The notes beneath the pieces are model-generated. The model did no database searches. It was not told the DNA's origin and was given only the letters and a program-made list of their open reading frames with translations. A DNA stretch of 64,000 nucleotides from the NCBI GenBank assembly GCA_963922205.1, contig CAWUHX010000114.1:62001-126000 (forward strand). The letters run 5' to 3'. A program made the position numbers and the translations under genes. Positions within the stretch are counted from its first letter, which is position 1; every line of letters begins with the position of its first letter. Source of the DNA: Romanomermis culicivorax. Taxonomy: Eukaryota; Nematoda; Enoplea; Mermithida; Mermithidae. Below, in pieces: positions 10,881 to 23,502 of the stretch.

Positions 10881-13080
10881 TCACTTCCGACGACCGACTT
10901 CCGGTTTGTACACGTAAATTACGGACAATTCTCGAGCGTCTTTTTGCCGTAACATTCGTCCCAAGAGTCCGAACGTCATATTTCTGGCTTCGCTATTATT
11001 ACCAGTATTATTGGTTCCATCTTCGCCGGACAAAGAGCCGAAAGTGTCGGCACCGGCGACGCCGTTATTGACTTTTTCGCCCGGAACGAAAGTGAAAATT
11101 CGTTCGTTTTGAAAACGGACCATCCAACCGCATAAGTCGTCGTCATAGTTGACGGTAAAATCGGAAAGCGGCGTTCCGACAACTAATTTACCGTTGTGCT
11201 AAAAATTAACATAAAAGGTTCGAGAAAAACGGAGGAAAAACAGGAAAAGGGGAATAATCCCGCAATCATTATGTTGATATCTCAATATTTTGAATATTAT
11301 CCTTGGACAAGCTGTTCTTTGACTTACGTTTCATTTTTTCAGAACAAAACTTGTAATGCTCAAAAACCAATAAATTTGGTAGAAATTGGTAGATCTTATA
11401 AAGTTATTTCTAAAGAAGAAATTCAAGTGTTAAATCACTATTTTTGACGGATATATGGGAGTTGACATTTGAAAAATTTGGGACCGGAGTTTCAGGTTTC
11501 AATTAACAGGATGATTCCGACCTCGAGATGATCGCAAAGCTTTTTGCACATAAAACATGCAAAATAAGTTCTTGATTATCTCGAGCAAGCGATTATATCG
11601 TTTATTTCAACCGGCCCCAAGACATTACATGTAATTGAGGGTGATGTGCTATGAAAACCCCGCTCGAGGATTCTCCCGTACCACGTTATTCCTGACATCC
11701 CCATCATGAGTCAACAAGATTTCTGAACTTCACGATAACAGGGCACGTGTCAGAACCCCCACATTTGTCAGGCTAACATCTAGGATAATAAAAAGCTAAA
11801 AATGTCCATTTTTGTCAAAGAATGCGACAAATAATAAATTTCTTTGGTTTTTCGAGTCATCAAGAGCTTTTTATGGAATCTTTAAGACTTAAGCACGCAT
11901 TTTTGATACATTTTCAGCTGTTTTTGCCGTCTAAATTCGTTTTTAGATAATTTATGGTATCTAAACCCCCTAGCATCATAAAGCTGTTTAATGTACGCTA
12001 GCACAGGAGTCTTAAAACTAAAAAGTCACATAATGTAATTACTCAAAGAATTACAGACATTCAGCATAAAGACGAATGTATCAACTCAGAATCGGAACGC
12101 TGAGAAACTGTAGAAAGTACCAAAATAACTACCGAAATAGCAAAAAAATCAAAAGATTTGACAGTTAACAACTGGCTAATTTACTACAGACCAGCAAGTA
12201 ATTAATTGGGCTTATGGAAATTTCTCGGCCAGCTTATAAGTATAAGCTTGTATTTTTCAATTTGATAAAAACGCTGTCTTTCACTCACATATTTTTCAAA
12301 AACATTAATTTGAAGAAGAGTTACCCTAGATGACTTAGATGAATTTGACTCCTTCTTTTCAAAAAAACTCCAACCTAAAATATTTGTAATCATCATTTGA
12401 TTCTGATCATAAAATTTTCGCAGCAAATTTGAAAATCTAAGCATACACACGATGAATGACTCGGATTTTAAAATATAAATCGAGTAAAATAGTTATTGAT
12501 TATTCGCTGTGGAGAAGCACTGATTTTGAATCTGAATAATACTTGAAATTGATTGATGAAGCATCCTTTAAGAGCGTTAATTAATTTCCTGATTTCGGTG
12601 GATACAAATTTAATGGAAGAGATGAATTTCCCTCCATGACAATTGTTGATCATGATAGAAATGATAATATACAATAGCGATATGTAAACAAAAGCTTCTG
12701 GTGTTCCTAGATTTTCAAACAAGCCGTGTATAGCTTATCTCGCCAGTTTTGAATTTACAACCACTTATTGAAAAAGAGACTTTCCATTTTGGTACAAGTT
12801 TGCTTACCTTGAGGTAACGTTTGGCGCTCGACGCCATTTCGTCCAAAGTTTCGTGCATGTTATCCTTATAAGAGCCCAACAAAACGGCGGTTCCATTTTT
12901 GAATAGTACCCAACAAAAATTTGCGTAACTTTTATTCGGATCGCCACCGCGGCTACCGTCGTCGTCGTTCGACCTTTTACGTTCGTCGCGGAAAAATTTT
13001 CTGAAAGCCCTGATCAAAACGGCCGGTTCGGGCGTCGATTCCGAATCTTGTCGGATAAATTTTCGCGCCGAACTTCCCAT
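10881..13080 (-). CDS. Two-exon gene, 196-residue protein of unknown family
   Basis: Exon 1 (13080-12808) starts at ATG (MGSSARKFIRQ) and ends AAG|GTAAGC; exon 2 (11198-10881) begins after TTTTTAG and ends in TGA. The join is in phase 0 and gives 196 residues. The first 50 residues are charged and probably disordered (RDERKRSNDDDG). They are followed by a compact part with FCWVLFKNGTAVLLGSY, then KLVVGTPLSDF and WMVRFQNERIFTFV. A Gly/Asn-rich insert follows, and the tail reads SVIYVYKPEVGRRK. The alternating hydrophobic pattern suggests a conserved beta-rich intracellular fold. There is no signal peptide or membrane segment. CpG-rich codons match the other real exons here. I do not recognise the family. 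A T-rich AG acceptor at 13213-13212 may be the trans-splice site, giving a 5' UTR of about 131 nt. Confidence 0.7.
11199..12807. other. Intron of the 10881-13080 gene
   Basis: A 1.6 kb AT-rich intron. I see no transposon with recognisable ends, no RNA gene and no further exon. A short TTACATGTAA palindrome near 11625-11635 resembles the tips of the CATACATG MITEs but has no partner end. Confidence 0.4.
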
Positions 13081-13211
13081 ACTATGGAAATATTTGGAAT
13101 TTCGACCACACGTGAAATTTACATGTAAGAAAATTAAGGCAGAATCGTTCGAAGGCACGTGACACGAAACGAAATTCGTCCAAAAAAACTTGGAGAGAAA
13201 ATTCGAAATTT

Positions 13212-15688
13212 CTGAAAAATATAGAGAAAAATTCTTAGACGGCAGGATAGCTTTCTTTTTCATTCATCTTTTATCGAGCATGCATCATTTTTTAACCCAC
13301 TTTTTCAAATCTGGAGGTACTGTAGTAGTCACTATGCACTGATTCATTACAAAGACTTTCAACCATTTTAACAGAAATTGAATATCCAAGGCTCATATCC
13401 ACAAGTCAATTGACAAAACCATACAAATTTTTGAAGAATTCAGAGCAAAAGAAGCAGTTTAAATTTTTTCCACTCCTGATTTTTGGACAATTTTCCTGCT
13501 TTCAGCCGAAATTTGCATATCAGATGCTTTAAATTGAACAGTGACAAAAAATAAGCTTCTAGTGGGCGTCTCCAAAAAGTCGTTCAGCCATGTTAACTCG
13601 GCTCATAAATTTGCGACTATACATGACGTGTGGTTTAGCAGAAGATGGAAAAACACGAGATAGCACTTACTTTCCAGTTTCATTTCTTAGAAACAAAAAT
13701 AAACTTGCGAGTACAAACATTGGTGAAAAATTGTAGATCACTTGAGAATTTTGTAAGCAATGGTCCATATGGATAATTAGCCAAAAGTCTTCCTAAACAG
13801 TGGTTGAATTCTGACCAGAAATATTTTAGCAATGCCTATGATTACAAGGTACAACTTGCTCAATCAAGCAATCAGTAGTCCCCCAAATTGCATCCACAAC
13901 CTTATAAAAACAGACTCTTCCATGCCATAGGCAGTTTGCTATTATGCACAAACTGAGCATGGACTCTATAATTCTGTCGCAGTTTTCGAAACCAAGCAGG
14001 TTTGGTATTAAGTGAAACGATGATACAATCTGTTTCAATAGACACTGCCTAGATTCAACGCGTTTGTCATGAGAAACTAAACAATCTTATGAGCCACAAT
14101 CAAACGTTATTTGGTGTCAAATAAAATGAAAATGCCTCTGAACATCAGAATACCGAAAAACGCTTCGAGCTAACAACAGGTTATCAACAATACAAGAACA
14201 AAAACGACTAGACTGGAACAAAGCAACCTATTCCACAAAAATCATAACAGTGAACAGGTCAACAGAACTGAAATACACAGACGAAGTGGGTCAAGGTCTT
14301 AAAAATGAAAAATGATCTTCATTAGCAAAAAGGAGACAAGTCTAGTCAAGTCAGTCGTGTCTTTCCAAACTAATAGTTCATTCTAAACCATATCTCGAAA
14401 CCGGTTTAACCACGGAAGAAAAACTTGTGCGCCAAAATTACGCAATTTTTCTCCGAAAATGATTCACATTTTAAAGAGCAAAAAAGGGTTATACGAATTT
14501 AAAAACCATCGAACTTAAACGCATTCGAGCAGTCGGAAAATGTGTCGTTTCGCATAAAACTAATTGTCCATTAAATTTTGGAAGAATTTATAAAAATAAG
14601 AAAGAATATATTATGTTCGTCCAAGGTCGTTTGTCGTTTTTCGACCAGAAAGAAGAAAGAAAAATCATATGACAGTGAGATAAGAGTTTCACGACGAATC
14701 AGTTAAAGGAAACATCCGAGAAGTGCATATTATTCAGTCCTCCAAAATTGGGGAAGCTGGTTCAATTTGTATCAAAAATAGTAATCATATCGATTTACAG
14801 AATAATCGAGAGTACGGTATCTTTCGTATCCCGGAATTCTTATTATTTTGATTTTCAAAATTGGGTGCAGAAATCAGCAAAATTTTCTTGAAATTCAAAA
14901 TCAACACTGCAAAATTTTTGAAATATTCATGACAATATTTGAATAAACTCCTAAGGGGTAACGGTGGAATTTTTTCGAGGCTGGACGAGAATCTCAAGAA
15001 TTGACTTCCTCACACTGATTGACAGAGAAATATCTGATGACGCATACCGTATCAAACAGACACACGGAAACTTACTGAAATCAGCTTTATTGTCGTGAAC
15101 GTTTTTCCCACTATAACATAATGGAGAATGGGAAAATTCTATCATCAAGATACAACATTAACCGATCAAATGGAAAATTTTTATTCTCATCGGAAAGGCA
15201 CTCGAATAAAAAGGAGTAAAGTGCAAAAAAAGCATAAAAATTAAGGGAAAATAAAACAAAGCTCAAACACTAAGGCAGCAATACGGTGAAAACGCCGTTC
15301 TAAAAAAAAATTTGCGTAATTTGTATGCAAATTTCCATTACGAATCGCGACGGGCAAGCGGTCATATATAAAACATCGGCGAATAACAAGACACTAGACG
15401 GTCATTCATCATTTTCTTGCGGGGAAAAAGTGAGCAACAAACGGCAAACAAACACAATAAAACTTGCGGAACGACTTGGGCAAAAGAGAGTAAGTAAATA
15501 CATCAAAAACGTGATTTTTTTGCTTGAAAAAGTAGAAAAAGTGGCAGACAATAAAAAACGAGCTGGAATTTTAGTTTTTGGGACAATACGACGGAAAACA
15601 AAAAATCAACAAACAAAACAAACACGTATTGACAAAAGGTTTATAATTAGATGAAAAGAATAAAAAATGGCTCGGTCTGATTTACTGA
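13212..15688. other. Intergenic region between the unknown gene and the SH2 gene
   Basis: Contains only a diverged fragment of the TATAGTCTG MITE near 13595-13700. From about 14100 to 15660 the plus strand is purine-rich. The part next to 15689 is probably 3' UTR of the SH2 gene. The 109-codon plus-strand ORF at 15325-15654 is A-rich and not credible as a gene. Confidence 0.4.
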
Positions 15689-18600
15689 CTAATTGCGTTT
15701 CTTGATAGTTACCGTAAGAATCGTTGAACACGCAACGTTATCAGTCGGTTTTGAACTTGACGTTATTAATCGCAGACTTTGTCTTTTGTAAAAATGAATT
15801 AAGGCTTGCGGGCAACTAAACTCCTGAAAATAAAAATACAAATTGTTGGACCGAACTTTGTTGAGACATGAAAAATTCAAGACGAGTTTTTTATTTAATA
15901 CAAGCTTTATACCCTAAGGTCCGAATGATACATGACCGATTAAAGACCGATAAGAATTCCCGATTGGCCATTTTCCATCATTACGAAAACTTTTTTCTAT
16001 TTTCTGTCCCTTTGTTTTTACATCACTTCCTATAGAGCTTGTACTCTTGAGTACATGCTCTACAGAAAGTGATAAAAAGGCCCTGTCATACTTCACAGCG
16101 CGATACCGTTTGTTCTTCCAAAGTTCAACCCAAAACGAAATTTTCGAACAACCCATGTATTATAAAGCTATAATATATTGTTGTTATAACATGCTGCTGC
16201 ATACTGTAACATCTGTAAATGCAGTTCAATCATATTTTTTACATGAATTGTGAATTATGACACTTTTCAGATATTATTTTATCATACCTCTTGATCATTC
16301 ATGCGCGGCATAGAAATTTTATGAGGGTCAACCAGTACAGGGGGTGGGATAGAAAAAAGTTTTTCGTTCGTGATAATGAAAAGAAAGGTCTTTTAACATT
16401 CATGCAGCGTATTCTTCAACCTATATTAGTCAAATATGTGAAATTATTCGATTGAACAGAATTTTTAGAGTTACTTCTTTGGAATCAAATATGCTTCGTC
16501 TAGAAAGATCGTTCAACTACAGCATCATTTTCATTCTTATAACAACTTTCTCTTCTCTCTAGCTCATTTTCGTTCATCTTCCCAATCATTACTGGAGGAG
16601 TTAAATTTGCTGAGGGTCAGCAAGAATCTGCTGGGGGTCAATCAAAATCTGCTGGGGGGCGATACCCTCTTAACTCCCCCACGTGCATGTATGCTCTAGA
16701 TGAGGAATTCATCCTACATTCTGAAAAATCCATGACTGAGAAGTTTTGCCTGTGCACTCGGAAATTTTCAGTTAGGTTTTTCCTGTAATTTTATCCCAGA
16801 AGAATTATTAATGACATTTTCAGAAGAATTGGAAATACGTATAGTCCGTTTTTTATAAAATGTTTGTAAGTTAAAAAATGGAAAAAAAGTGATCGTCCTC
16901 AAATCCTTTTACAAGAAGATTTTACTGTAGGATTTTTGGCGTAAAAAATTGGTGAGGATTAGTTGAGCGGACTAAAAAAATTTCAATCCCATGGGACGCA
17001 TCGTACAGCAGGAAATTATAGAAGTATAAAATTATACTTGCTTTTCACTCTTTTATTCCCAAACATTTCCAGAAAAAGAGATTAAGGTTGTGTTATGATT
17101 ACATAATTTACAATGGAGATATGAATGTGTAAAAATTATGAATATGCAAAGTAGGTGTAAACACGTTTCTACAGCAAGAGTACTCGCACATTTTGATAGT
17201 GTCTTTATTCCCCGAACGTCCATTTCCCCGAATAACCCGATTCTCTAAAAGTCCCCATTCACCGAAGGTCCCGATTCTCCGAAATGAATAAAATTCCTGT
17301 TTTCCCAAACAATGCATTAGTCCCTATTCCCCCAACGTCCCAATTCCCCGAATAGGGCGGATTCACTTCGGATCCAGATCAGACCTGGATCCTGTATATA
17401 GCATACATATATTTATGTGAATAAATAATCCTGTATGTTCAATTTTTCAAATTTATATGAATTCATATTTTTTAACGGTTCAAGTGTTATTAATTATTGA
17501 AATGAAAAGCGAATTGAAGCAAGAGCTCAAAATTTTTAGGCTAGGCTTTTCGCAAGCTTCTATCTGCACCATGCAGGAATGATTGATTTCATTTTTCTTT
17601 TTCGTTTTTTTCATTTTTCGATTTTTTTTCTTTTTCTTCATTTTCTCTTAACAAAATCGAAAAGTAAAAAAGTGGCGGTGAAGTATGACAAGCACAGCGC
17701 GGCGCCGCTTTTTAGTATGAATAGAACAAGCGGCGCCGCGCGGTGAAGTATGACACGGATTTCATGAAAAAACAACGTGCATTGCGTAATATTGCCACTT
17801 TATCAGTATTTTATGGCGAATGCTAAAAACTTTTAATCGAATTCATATACAGGGTGAGCCAAAAAAAGGCGACCGATACTGACTTTCATAGCTTTCAGAT
17901 GGTGATGCTTTTTTAATGCGGTTTCCTGCCGTGGATAGACAAAATATCAGACATAACAACTGCAAAGTTTAAGCCAGATTGTTCGAATATTGATTGACTA
18001 GAATCAAAAAATACTAAACCACAATTTTTTTGCAAACAACTATTCAAAAAATTACAAAAATTGACAAAATCAACATGTTTCACAACAGAAAAGTACAATA
18101 GGTTCAATCATGAGAACCACATAAAACGCTTTAAACTACAACAAGAGAGCCGTTTTAGTGTGTCCTACTTTCTGTTTCACCAATAATTTCACTTGTTTTT
18201 CGATCTGGTCAATGACAGAATTAATTTTGCATTCATTTTGCTTTTTTTCCAATTTCAAAACAAAAACTCTTGATTTTGGCGAAATTTTTCCCACATTGAA
18301 ACAGGAAGTTGCTGACATTAAATTACGTGTAACTTACAAATCTGGATGATTTTTAAAGTATTGTAGTACGTAAACGGCTTTACAAAACTATTTTCACAAT
18401 AGGATAACTTTTATTTTGATTTCACAACTTTTACTTTTTGAAAAATGGCCACTGTTACTTCTGTTTGTACAGTAACCATAAACGCTAGGAGCATAAAATT
18501 TGGCTTTTGTAACAAAGACAAACAGGGCATTAATACAGTAATTTGCATTATAAAAGCTTCATTCATTATGAAAGTCAGCACTGGTCGCCTTTTTCTAGCT

Positions 18601-21600
18601 CACCCTGTATATTCAATTATACCATGTTCAGGGTGTCTCAAAGATTAATTTTTTTCACAATATCACCGATGGACAACAATCAATGAATTAAATTGAAACA
18701 CTAAATGCAGCTAAACGTAAAACAAACCTAGAAAACAATGCTAACTTTTCGAATGCTATACATTCTATGAGAAATGCAATTACTTTCAATATATGTATAA
18801 GCAATTTTGAGTCATACTGAAATGGGTTCGGCTAAACGATGTACATGTTAAGCGTATAAGGAAAAAATGTACCGATTTTACATTTGATTCTTTCCATGGA
18901 AGCGTCATTAAAAGTATTAGTTCCTTGAAAACCTTCAATAAATGGGCAGTCTAATTTTTCGATACCACGATATGATCATTAAGCAATCGAAGTGGATTCA
19001 GAAATAGCTGAACCGAAAGATTCCAACGAATCTTAAAGAATAAGAACATTCCCTATCAAAAAACGAGACTTCTACATGTTGCAAATATTGCTTTCTACAC
19101 CATCAGAACGATCTTGATCCCCGATTAATGAATCGGCTTTCTCTCATACTAATCTCCAATTAATTCTCGGATGGACTTATTGGACTATAATTGGATATTC
19201 TTTTCATCGGCCTTCTGTCATTCGGCCTTGAGAATTAGCTAGAAATTAACGATTTTTGCAAGTTCAAGTAAAAAATCAGTGTAACTAACGTGAAACTAAA
19301 AACAGGCAACCAAAATTCGTACACTAAGTTCCGATCTGATCGATAATTAATCGAAAAATATATCATGTAACTGGCAAAGACTTGACCTATAATCTTGCCA
19401 ACCTACGTACAGACTTGATTAAAACCGATAATATCAATTCTTCTATGAAAAATTTCATAAAAAATTAAACCAGTTCTCACCAGTTCGTCATCCTTCGGCT
19501 TTCCCAATGCAAAAAACCCATTCGCTTTCAGACGAATTTCCAAATGATAAACTCTTTTCTCGGCTAAGACGGACAAACAAAACGGTACGTTTGGCGAAAC
19601 GGAAGACTTGTGACGCATAAGAAAAGCACCATTCTAGAAAATGTGACCATATTCCGAATACGAAATTTTGAAAAAAAACAACTGCTGCGCAAAATCTAAT
19701 GTACTATTCTGAGCTTTTTCAAACGCTGTTCAGCTTCGAGTCTTGAAAGTTCTCCATGGAACCAAGGCATTTTATCGAGGAGATCATCGTCCTGAAAAAC
19801 AAATGAAGGATGGAATAATTCACTTAGTGAATAACTACGTAGCTAAATCCAAAAACTCAAATTAGTCTACAATTTGTGCGAAGAAGGAGACCAATGATCA
19901 AATATGCATAGTCAAATACCAATTTTTGGTTACAATCAACAAAAGTTTTCTAATATTTGAAGCAATTTTCTGAGGAAAAATTGAGCACAAAAATTTATTT
20001 GGTTCTATTTCAAAATAAGCTACAACTTCCGCGAAAAAACTTACGTAACACGGTTTAATGGACAAATCTTCCGATGACGACGACAATGAATTCGACGAAT
20101 TTAAATCGTTCATGGACGAAGATGTAACCATCAGATCATTCGTTTGATCATGGGAATTATATGCCTTGTTCGAAGATAACGACGTAATAATGTCACAGAT
20201 TTGTTTGGGCGGCGGTGGCGGCTTGACGACCGGATGGACAGATGGTGATCTTGTCACTTTCGGTATTGCAGTTTTGGAAGAGGTTTTGAAGGGCTGCGTA
20301 TATGTCGGCGACGCTTCTTTTCGTTCGTTCTCTAATAAAAAGTTATCTACGTTAATCAGGTAAAGATGTTAACTCGTATAACGAATAAAAAACCATAAGA
20401 AAACTAAAAAATGTTTAGGTAGTAAACAGATCTAGTTCAAATTTTCATCAAAAACCCTTAAGGAAAAAGTTTCCCGAATCGTCACTAACTAACTAACCTA
20501 TATCAGATTTTTCCACTAGTCCCACTTTACGTCAAGTGACTTGTGAGACGAATATTGAACAAATTTTTGACATACTTCTCACAAAGCTTCTACTAAGATC
20601 CAATACCGCATCTTTCTTGACATTTCGGGCGTTTATTTCGTCCTTCGATTTAGTGCTAAAACTAGTTGAGTGACCCAGTCTATCGGCCAAGGCCTTTCTA
20701 ATGTCCTGGAAATTTTTTTCGATCGGCGTCGGCGGATGAGAATCTATAAACACAGACGAATTACTCATCACAACTTTCCACAATAGCATGATGAAGCATT
20801 GGATTATGGGTTGAAATTTGGATGATTCATATAATTACAAGCCTTGGTAAAATCCTGAAAAGGAATTGTGAGAATTAAAAGGGATGTAGCAATTTATCGC
20901 CCATTGGAAAAGAAGAACTCTGAAAAACTCCGTCTCTCATATTACGACACGATTTCTGAGGTATTCTATCTTTTTTACATTGGCCTACGATAAGTTGATC
21001 ATATCTCAAAATCAGACATGTTGGGTAGCTTTGCGGGCTGAGTTGTATGGTATCATTCGTTTTGCTTGTAAACGAAAATTCACGCCGCTACAGTATGCCA
21101 AAGTTTTAAAATTGATGATGATTTTTTGGCATTTTTCAGTGGTCTTAGAAGCTAAGCATATTTCAGGATAGGATTGATCTTATTCGATGAATAAATATTC
21201 ATTTAACACAGGAAAAAATAAGCTCTCTTCTGATGTAATATTTGCAGTAAATAATTGCATATTACTTTTTTTCATGCCAGGTCAATTTGCCAGGCAGCTC
21301 TAGTCTGTCCCCAGTGATAAAATGTATTATCTATGCTATAGAATTATAAAATAACTAACAGACTATAGTTTGATGTACTAATTGTTTTACATGCAAAGAT
21401 TTTATGTTCTGTAAGAGAGTTTAAACAGTCAAAAATTAGAAGCAGAAATAAAGAAAAATCCTCCTTTAGAGGCACTCCCGAGCACCTTCACCTCGGATGC
21501 CGCAGAACTGTGTTTTTATTCTTTCGTTTATATTTTGTGAAAGCAGTGAAAGCAGCATAGAATACCCCTTGAGAAGCTAGACAGATTAAAGAAAGCAAAA

Positions 21601-23359
21601 TCCTGAAAATTGCTCAAAAATCAAAATTTTTTTTCAATTTCTGTGTTTTCCTGGAGCTGATTCCGTATCTGAATACAGGAACCAGAAAATAGAGTTGCGC
21701 ACAGATTGGCTAAAGATAAAGCATAGATCTTAAAGGAGCACTGAGAGAAAATTTGCTGAAAGTGACGTCGAAAGTTATATTCTGCACCAAGCGCCACCTA
21801 AATAGTATATATAGGAAATAAAATCTTGAATTGGTAGTATTTTTGTAATGCTGATTAACTATAAGTATGGTGGAAGCATAAGCATTTTGACACACATTAA
21901 CGTCGTGAAAATTTTCCGGATCTATATTTCTACTATAGACCATGTGATCCTGCACTATAGGTCATGTGATCCATGCTGCTTATAGACAGAGAAAACTGTG
22001 AGCCTTTATTCTGAGGTTATCAACAACAGTTACTGTAGTTCTTATTCTTAATTCTTATTCTCGATTATTGGTGAAATGAATGTTTGATATTTTAGCCTCT
22101 ACAGCAATAGCAGCAATATACTACTTTACAATCGCCACTGTAAATCCTTGTGAGGATGGAGGGGTTTCATCCACATCACTGGTGACATAAAAACTTTCAT
22201 CACTTTTTGAGCATACAGATGCCTTCTTCAAACTGGGTGATTCAGCCAATGTTTTCATCAGAGATGGACGAAGGCAATATCCTTTATCTCTCTAAAAATG
22301 AAAAAATATCACGCAACTCAAGGTTCTGCTGAGAGAATGAGTTTCTGCATGACAAGGGGTATTCGAATCACGATGCTGCTTCCACAGCTACTGTAGGAAA
22401 ATATGAATGAAAGAATAAAAACATAAAATTCTGCAACATCCTAGGTGAAGGTACTCGGGAGTGCCTCTAAAAAGGATTATTTTTCATTTTTGCTTCTAAT
22501 TTTTGACTGTTTATCTCTCTTGCAGAGTGTGAAATGTTTGCTTGTGAAACAATTAGTACATCAAACTATAGTCTGTTAGTTATTTTATAATTCTATAGCA
22601 TAGATAATGAATAAATTACAAGGGATAGACTAGGGCTTCCTGGCAAATGCAATGATTTCTATGAAATTTTCATAAGTATGCCTTCTTCGGAGCAGTGCAG
22701 CTCCCAAAACGGTTCAAAAATTTTGATGAACATTCAACCAATACAGTAAAAATGGATGAGCCACAATACAAGAAAATAAAATTCTGCGACATTCGATGGG
22801 AAGGTGCTCGGGAGTGCCCTTAAGCAACATTTTTTCAATTTTGACGGCTGATTTTCGACACATTAAACTTTATGGAAAAGTGTAATATGCAATTATTTAC
22901 TGTAAATATTACATTAGAAGAGAGCTTATTTTCTCCTGTGTAAAATGAATATTTATTCATCGAATGAGATCAATCCTATCCTGAAATATCGCTTGGCTAC
23001 TAAGACCACTGAAAAACGCCAAAAAATCATCAATTTTCAAACTTTGGCATACTGTAGCGGCGTGAATTTTCGTTTATGAGCAAAACAAATGTCATGGAAC
23101 TCAGCGCGCAAAACTACGCAATATAACTGATTTTGAAGTATGATTAATTTCCAACTTATCATAGGGAAAGTAGAACCTCTCAGAAATCATGTCTTAAAAG
23201 CGTTTGACGTGTCAGCAGCGCACGGGTTCCATCCAAAAGAATTTCAACACAAATCTAAATTTAAAGCATATTACCATCTGAAAAACTTCCGTCGTCATTG
23301 AAATTGTCTTGGCCGTTCAACGACAGGTTTTTTAGTGGCATTGCGATCGACACCATCAT
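15689..23359 (-). CDS. SH2-domain adaptor protein (SLP-76/BLNK-like layout)
   Basis: Six exons: 23385-23275 (ATG at 23359), 20743-20576, 20331-20045 (or from 20346), 19791-19705, 19633-19481 and 15823-15689. All phases join, giving about 304 residues (309 with the alternative acceptor). The first 180 residues are low in hydrophobics, with a proline-rich stretch (KPPPPPK, a possible SH3 ligand) and a Ser/Asn-rich acidic linker. Residues from about 189 to 300 form one SH2 domain: PWFHGELSRLEAEQRL, then GAFLMR with the phosphotyrosine-binding Arg (about residue 216), then CLSV, then VYHLEIR with the beta-D His, then CPQALIHFYKR. A single C-terminal SH2 behind a Pro-rich linker is the layout of SLP-76/BLNK/CLNK adaptors. 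No kinase or SH3 domain is present. The gene follows TMEM183 on the same strand, with an AG acceptor at 23387-23386. Its introns contain a fold-back element and three smaller transposons. Assignment to SH2 is firm; the subfamily is inferred. Confidence 0.87.
16296..16693. mobile_element. hAT MITE, CATNCATGC ends
   Basis: The ends CATTCATGCGCGG and (inward from the right) CATACATGCACGTGG are flanked by an 8-bp TSD with one mismatch, CTCTTGAT at 16288-16295 and CTCTAGAT at 16694-16701. A degraded inverted copy lies at 39392-39705. It sits in the last intron of the SH2 gene. Confidence 0.8.
16842..17088. mobile_element. MITE of the TATAGTCTG family (diverged)
   Basis: Left end TATAGTCCGTTTTTTATAAA; right end has the complementary AAACATTTCCAGAAAAAGAG pattern. 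Internal order matches the copies at 7030 and 40184. Intronic in the SH2 gene. Confidence 0.55.
17205..17352. repeat. Degenerate short tandem repeat (ATTCCCCGAACGTCC type)
   Basis: About eight imperfect units of 15-17 bp, each a variant of ATTCCCCGAA(C/T)GTCC. No coding or promoter signal. Intronic in the SH2 gene. Confidence 0.6.
17694..17744. repeat. GC-rich hairpin
   Basis: AGCGCGGCGCCGCTT and AAGCGGCGCCGCGC form inverted arms around an AT-rich loop of about 20 nt, and GTGAAGTATGACA is repeated on both sides. Each arm contains the self-complementary GCGGCGCCGC. It stands out sharply from its AT-rich surroundings. Confidence 0.7.
17850..18607. mobile_element. Non-autonomous Tc1/mariner-type element
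   Basis: About 40-bp terminal inverted repeats start CAGGGTGAGC at both ends and continue AAAAAGGCGACC, with TA on each side (17848-17849 and 18608-18609). CAGGGTG tips and TA targets fit Tc1/mariner. The 758-bp interior has no DDE/DDD transposase frame. A separate CAGGGTGTCTCAAAG end-like fragment starts near 18630. Confidence 0.8.
18610..19480. other. Intronic sequence of the SH2 gene
   Basis: AT-rich, with no recognised exon, RNA or delimited element except the mariner-end-like fragment at about 18630. Confidence 0.4.
20945..23195. mobile_element. Fold-back (long palindromic) element
   Basis: Two long inverted arms, about 20945-21560 and 22410-23195, share for example CGATAAGTTG / CAACTTATC, GCATTTTTCAGTGGTCTTAG and the complementary CTAAGACCACTGAAAAACG, and AGTGCCTCT. 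The arms enclose about 850 bp, which holds a third partial copy near 22770-22810. The whole 2.25 kb could fold into a long stem. It fills most of intron 1 of the SH2 gene. No ORF or clear TSD. Confidence 0.8.
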
Positions 23360-23385
23360 CCGCCCGAAAATCGGCTTCACATCGC

Positions 23386-23387
23386 CT
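23386..23387 (-). promoter_or_regulatory. Likely trans-splice acceptor of the SH2 gene
   Basis: The minus strand reads ...ATACCTTCAG|GCGATG, with the first in-frame ATG 26 nt downstream. The upstream gene's stop is at 23600 and its AATAAA at 23508-23503, leaving no room for an ordinary promoter and first exon. A spliced-leader acceptor of a downstream operon cistron is the simplest reading. Confidence 0.5.
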
Positions 23388-23502
23388 GAAGGTATAAAGC
23401 TTTATATTTATACAATAAAAAATTAAAACATGAGAGCTTAAAAAAGTAAGCGAAATATTCGCAGTAGAATTTGAGAAGAAAGCGAGGTAATGTAAGTGAT
23501 CG

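Noticed and set aside
14951-15148. Candidate last exon of the SH2 gene (KFPCVCLIRYASS...)
   Set aside because: It resembles an SH2 C-terminal half only loosely and needs a non-standard acceptor to keep phase. The exon at 15823-15689 joins in phase 0 with a normal TTTCAG acceptor and has the expected ALIHFYKR pattern.
15325-15654. 109-codon plus-strand ORF
   Set aside because: A-rich, Lys/Thr/Gln-biased, no motif, and in the probable 3' UTR of the minus-strand SH2 gene.
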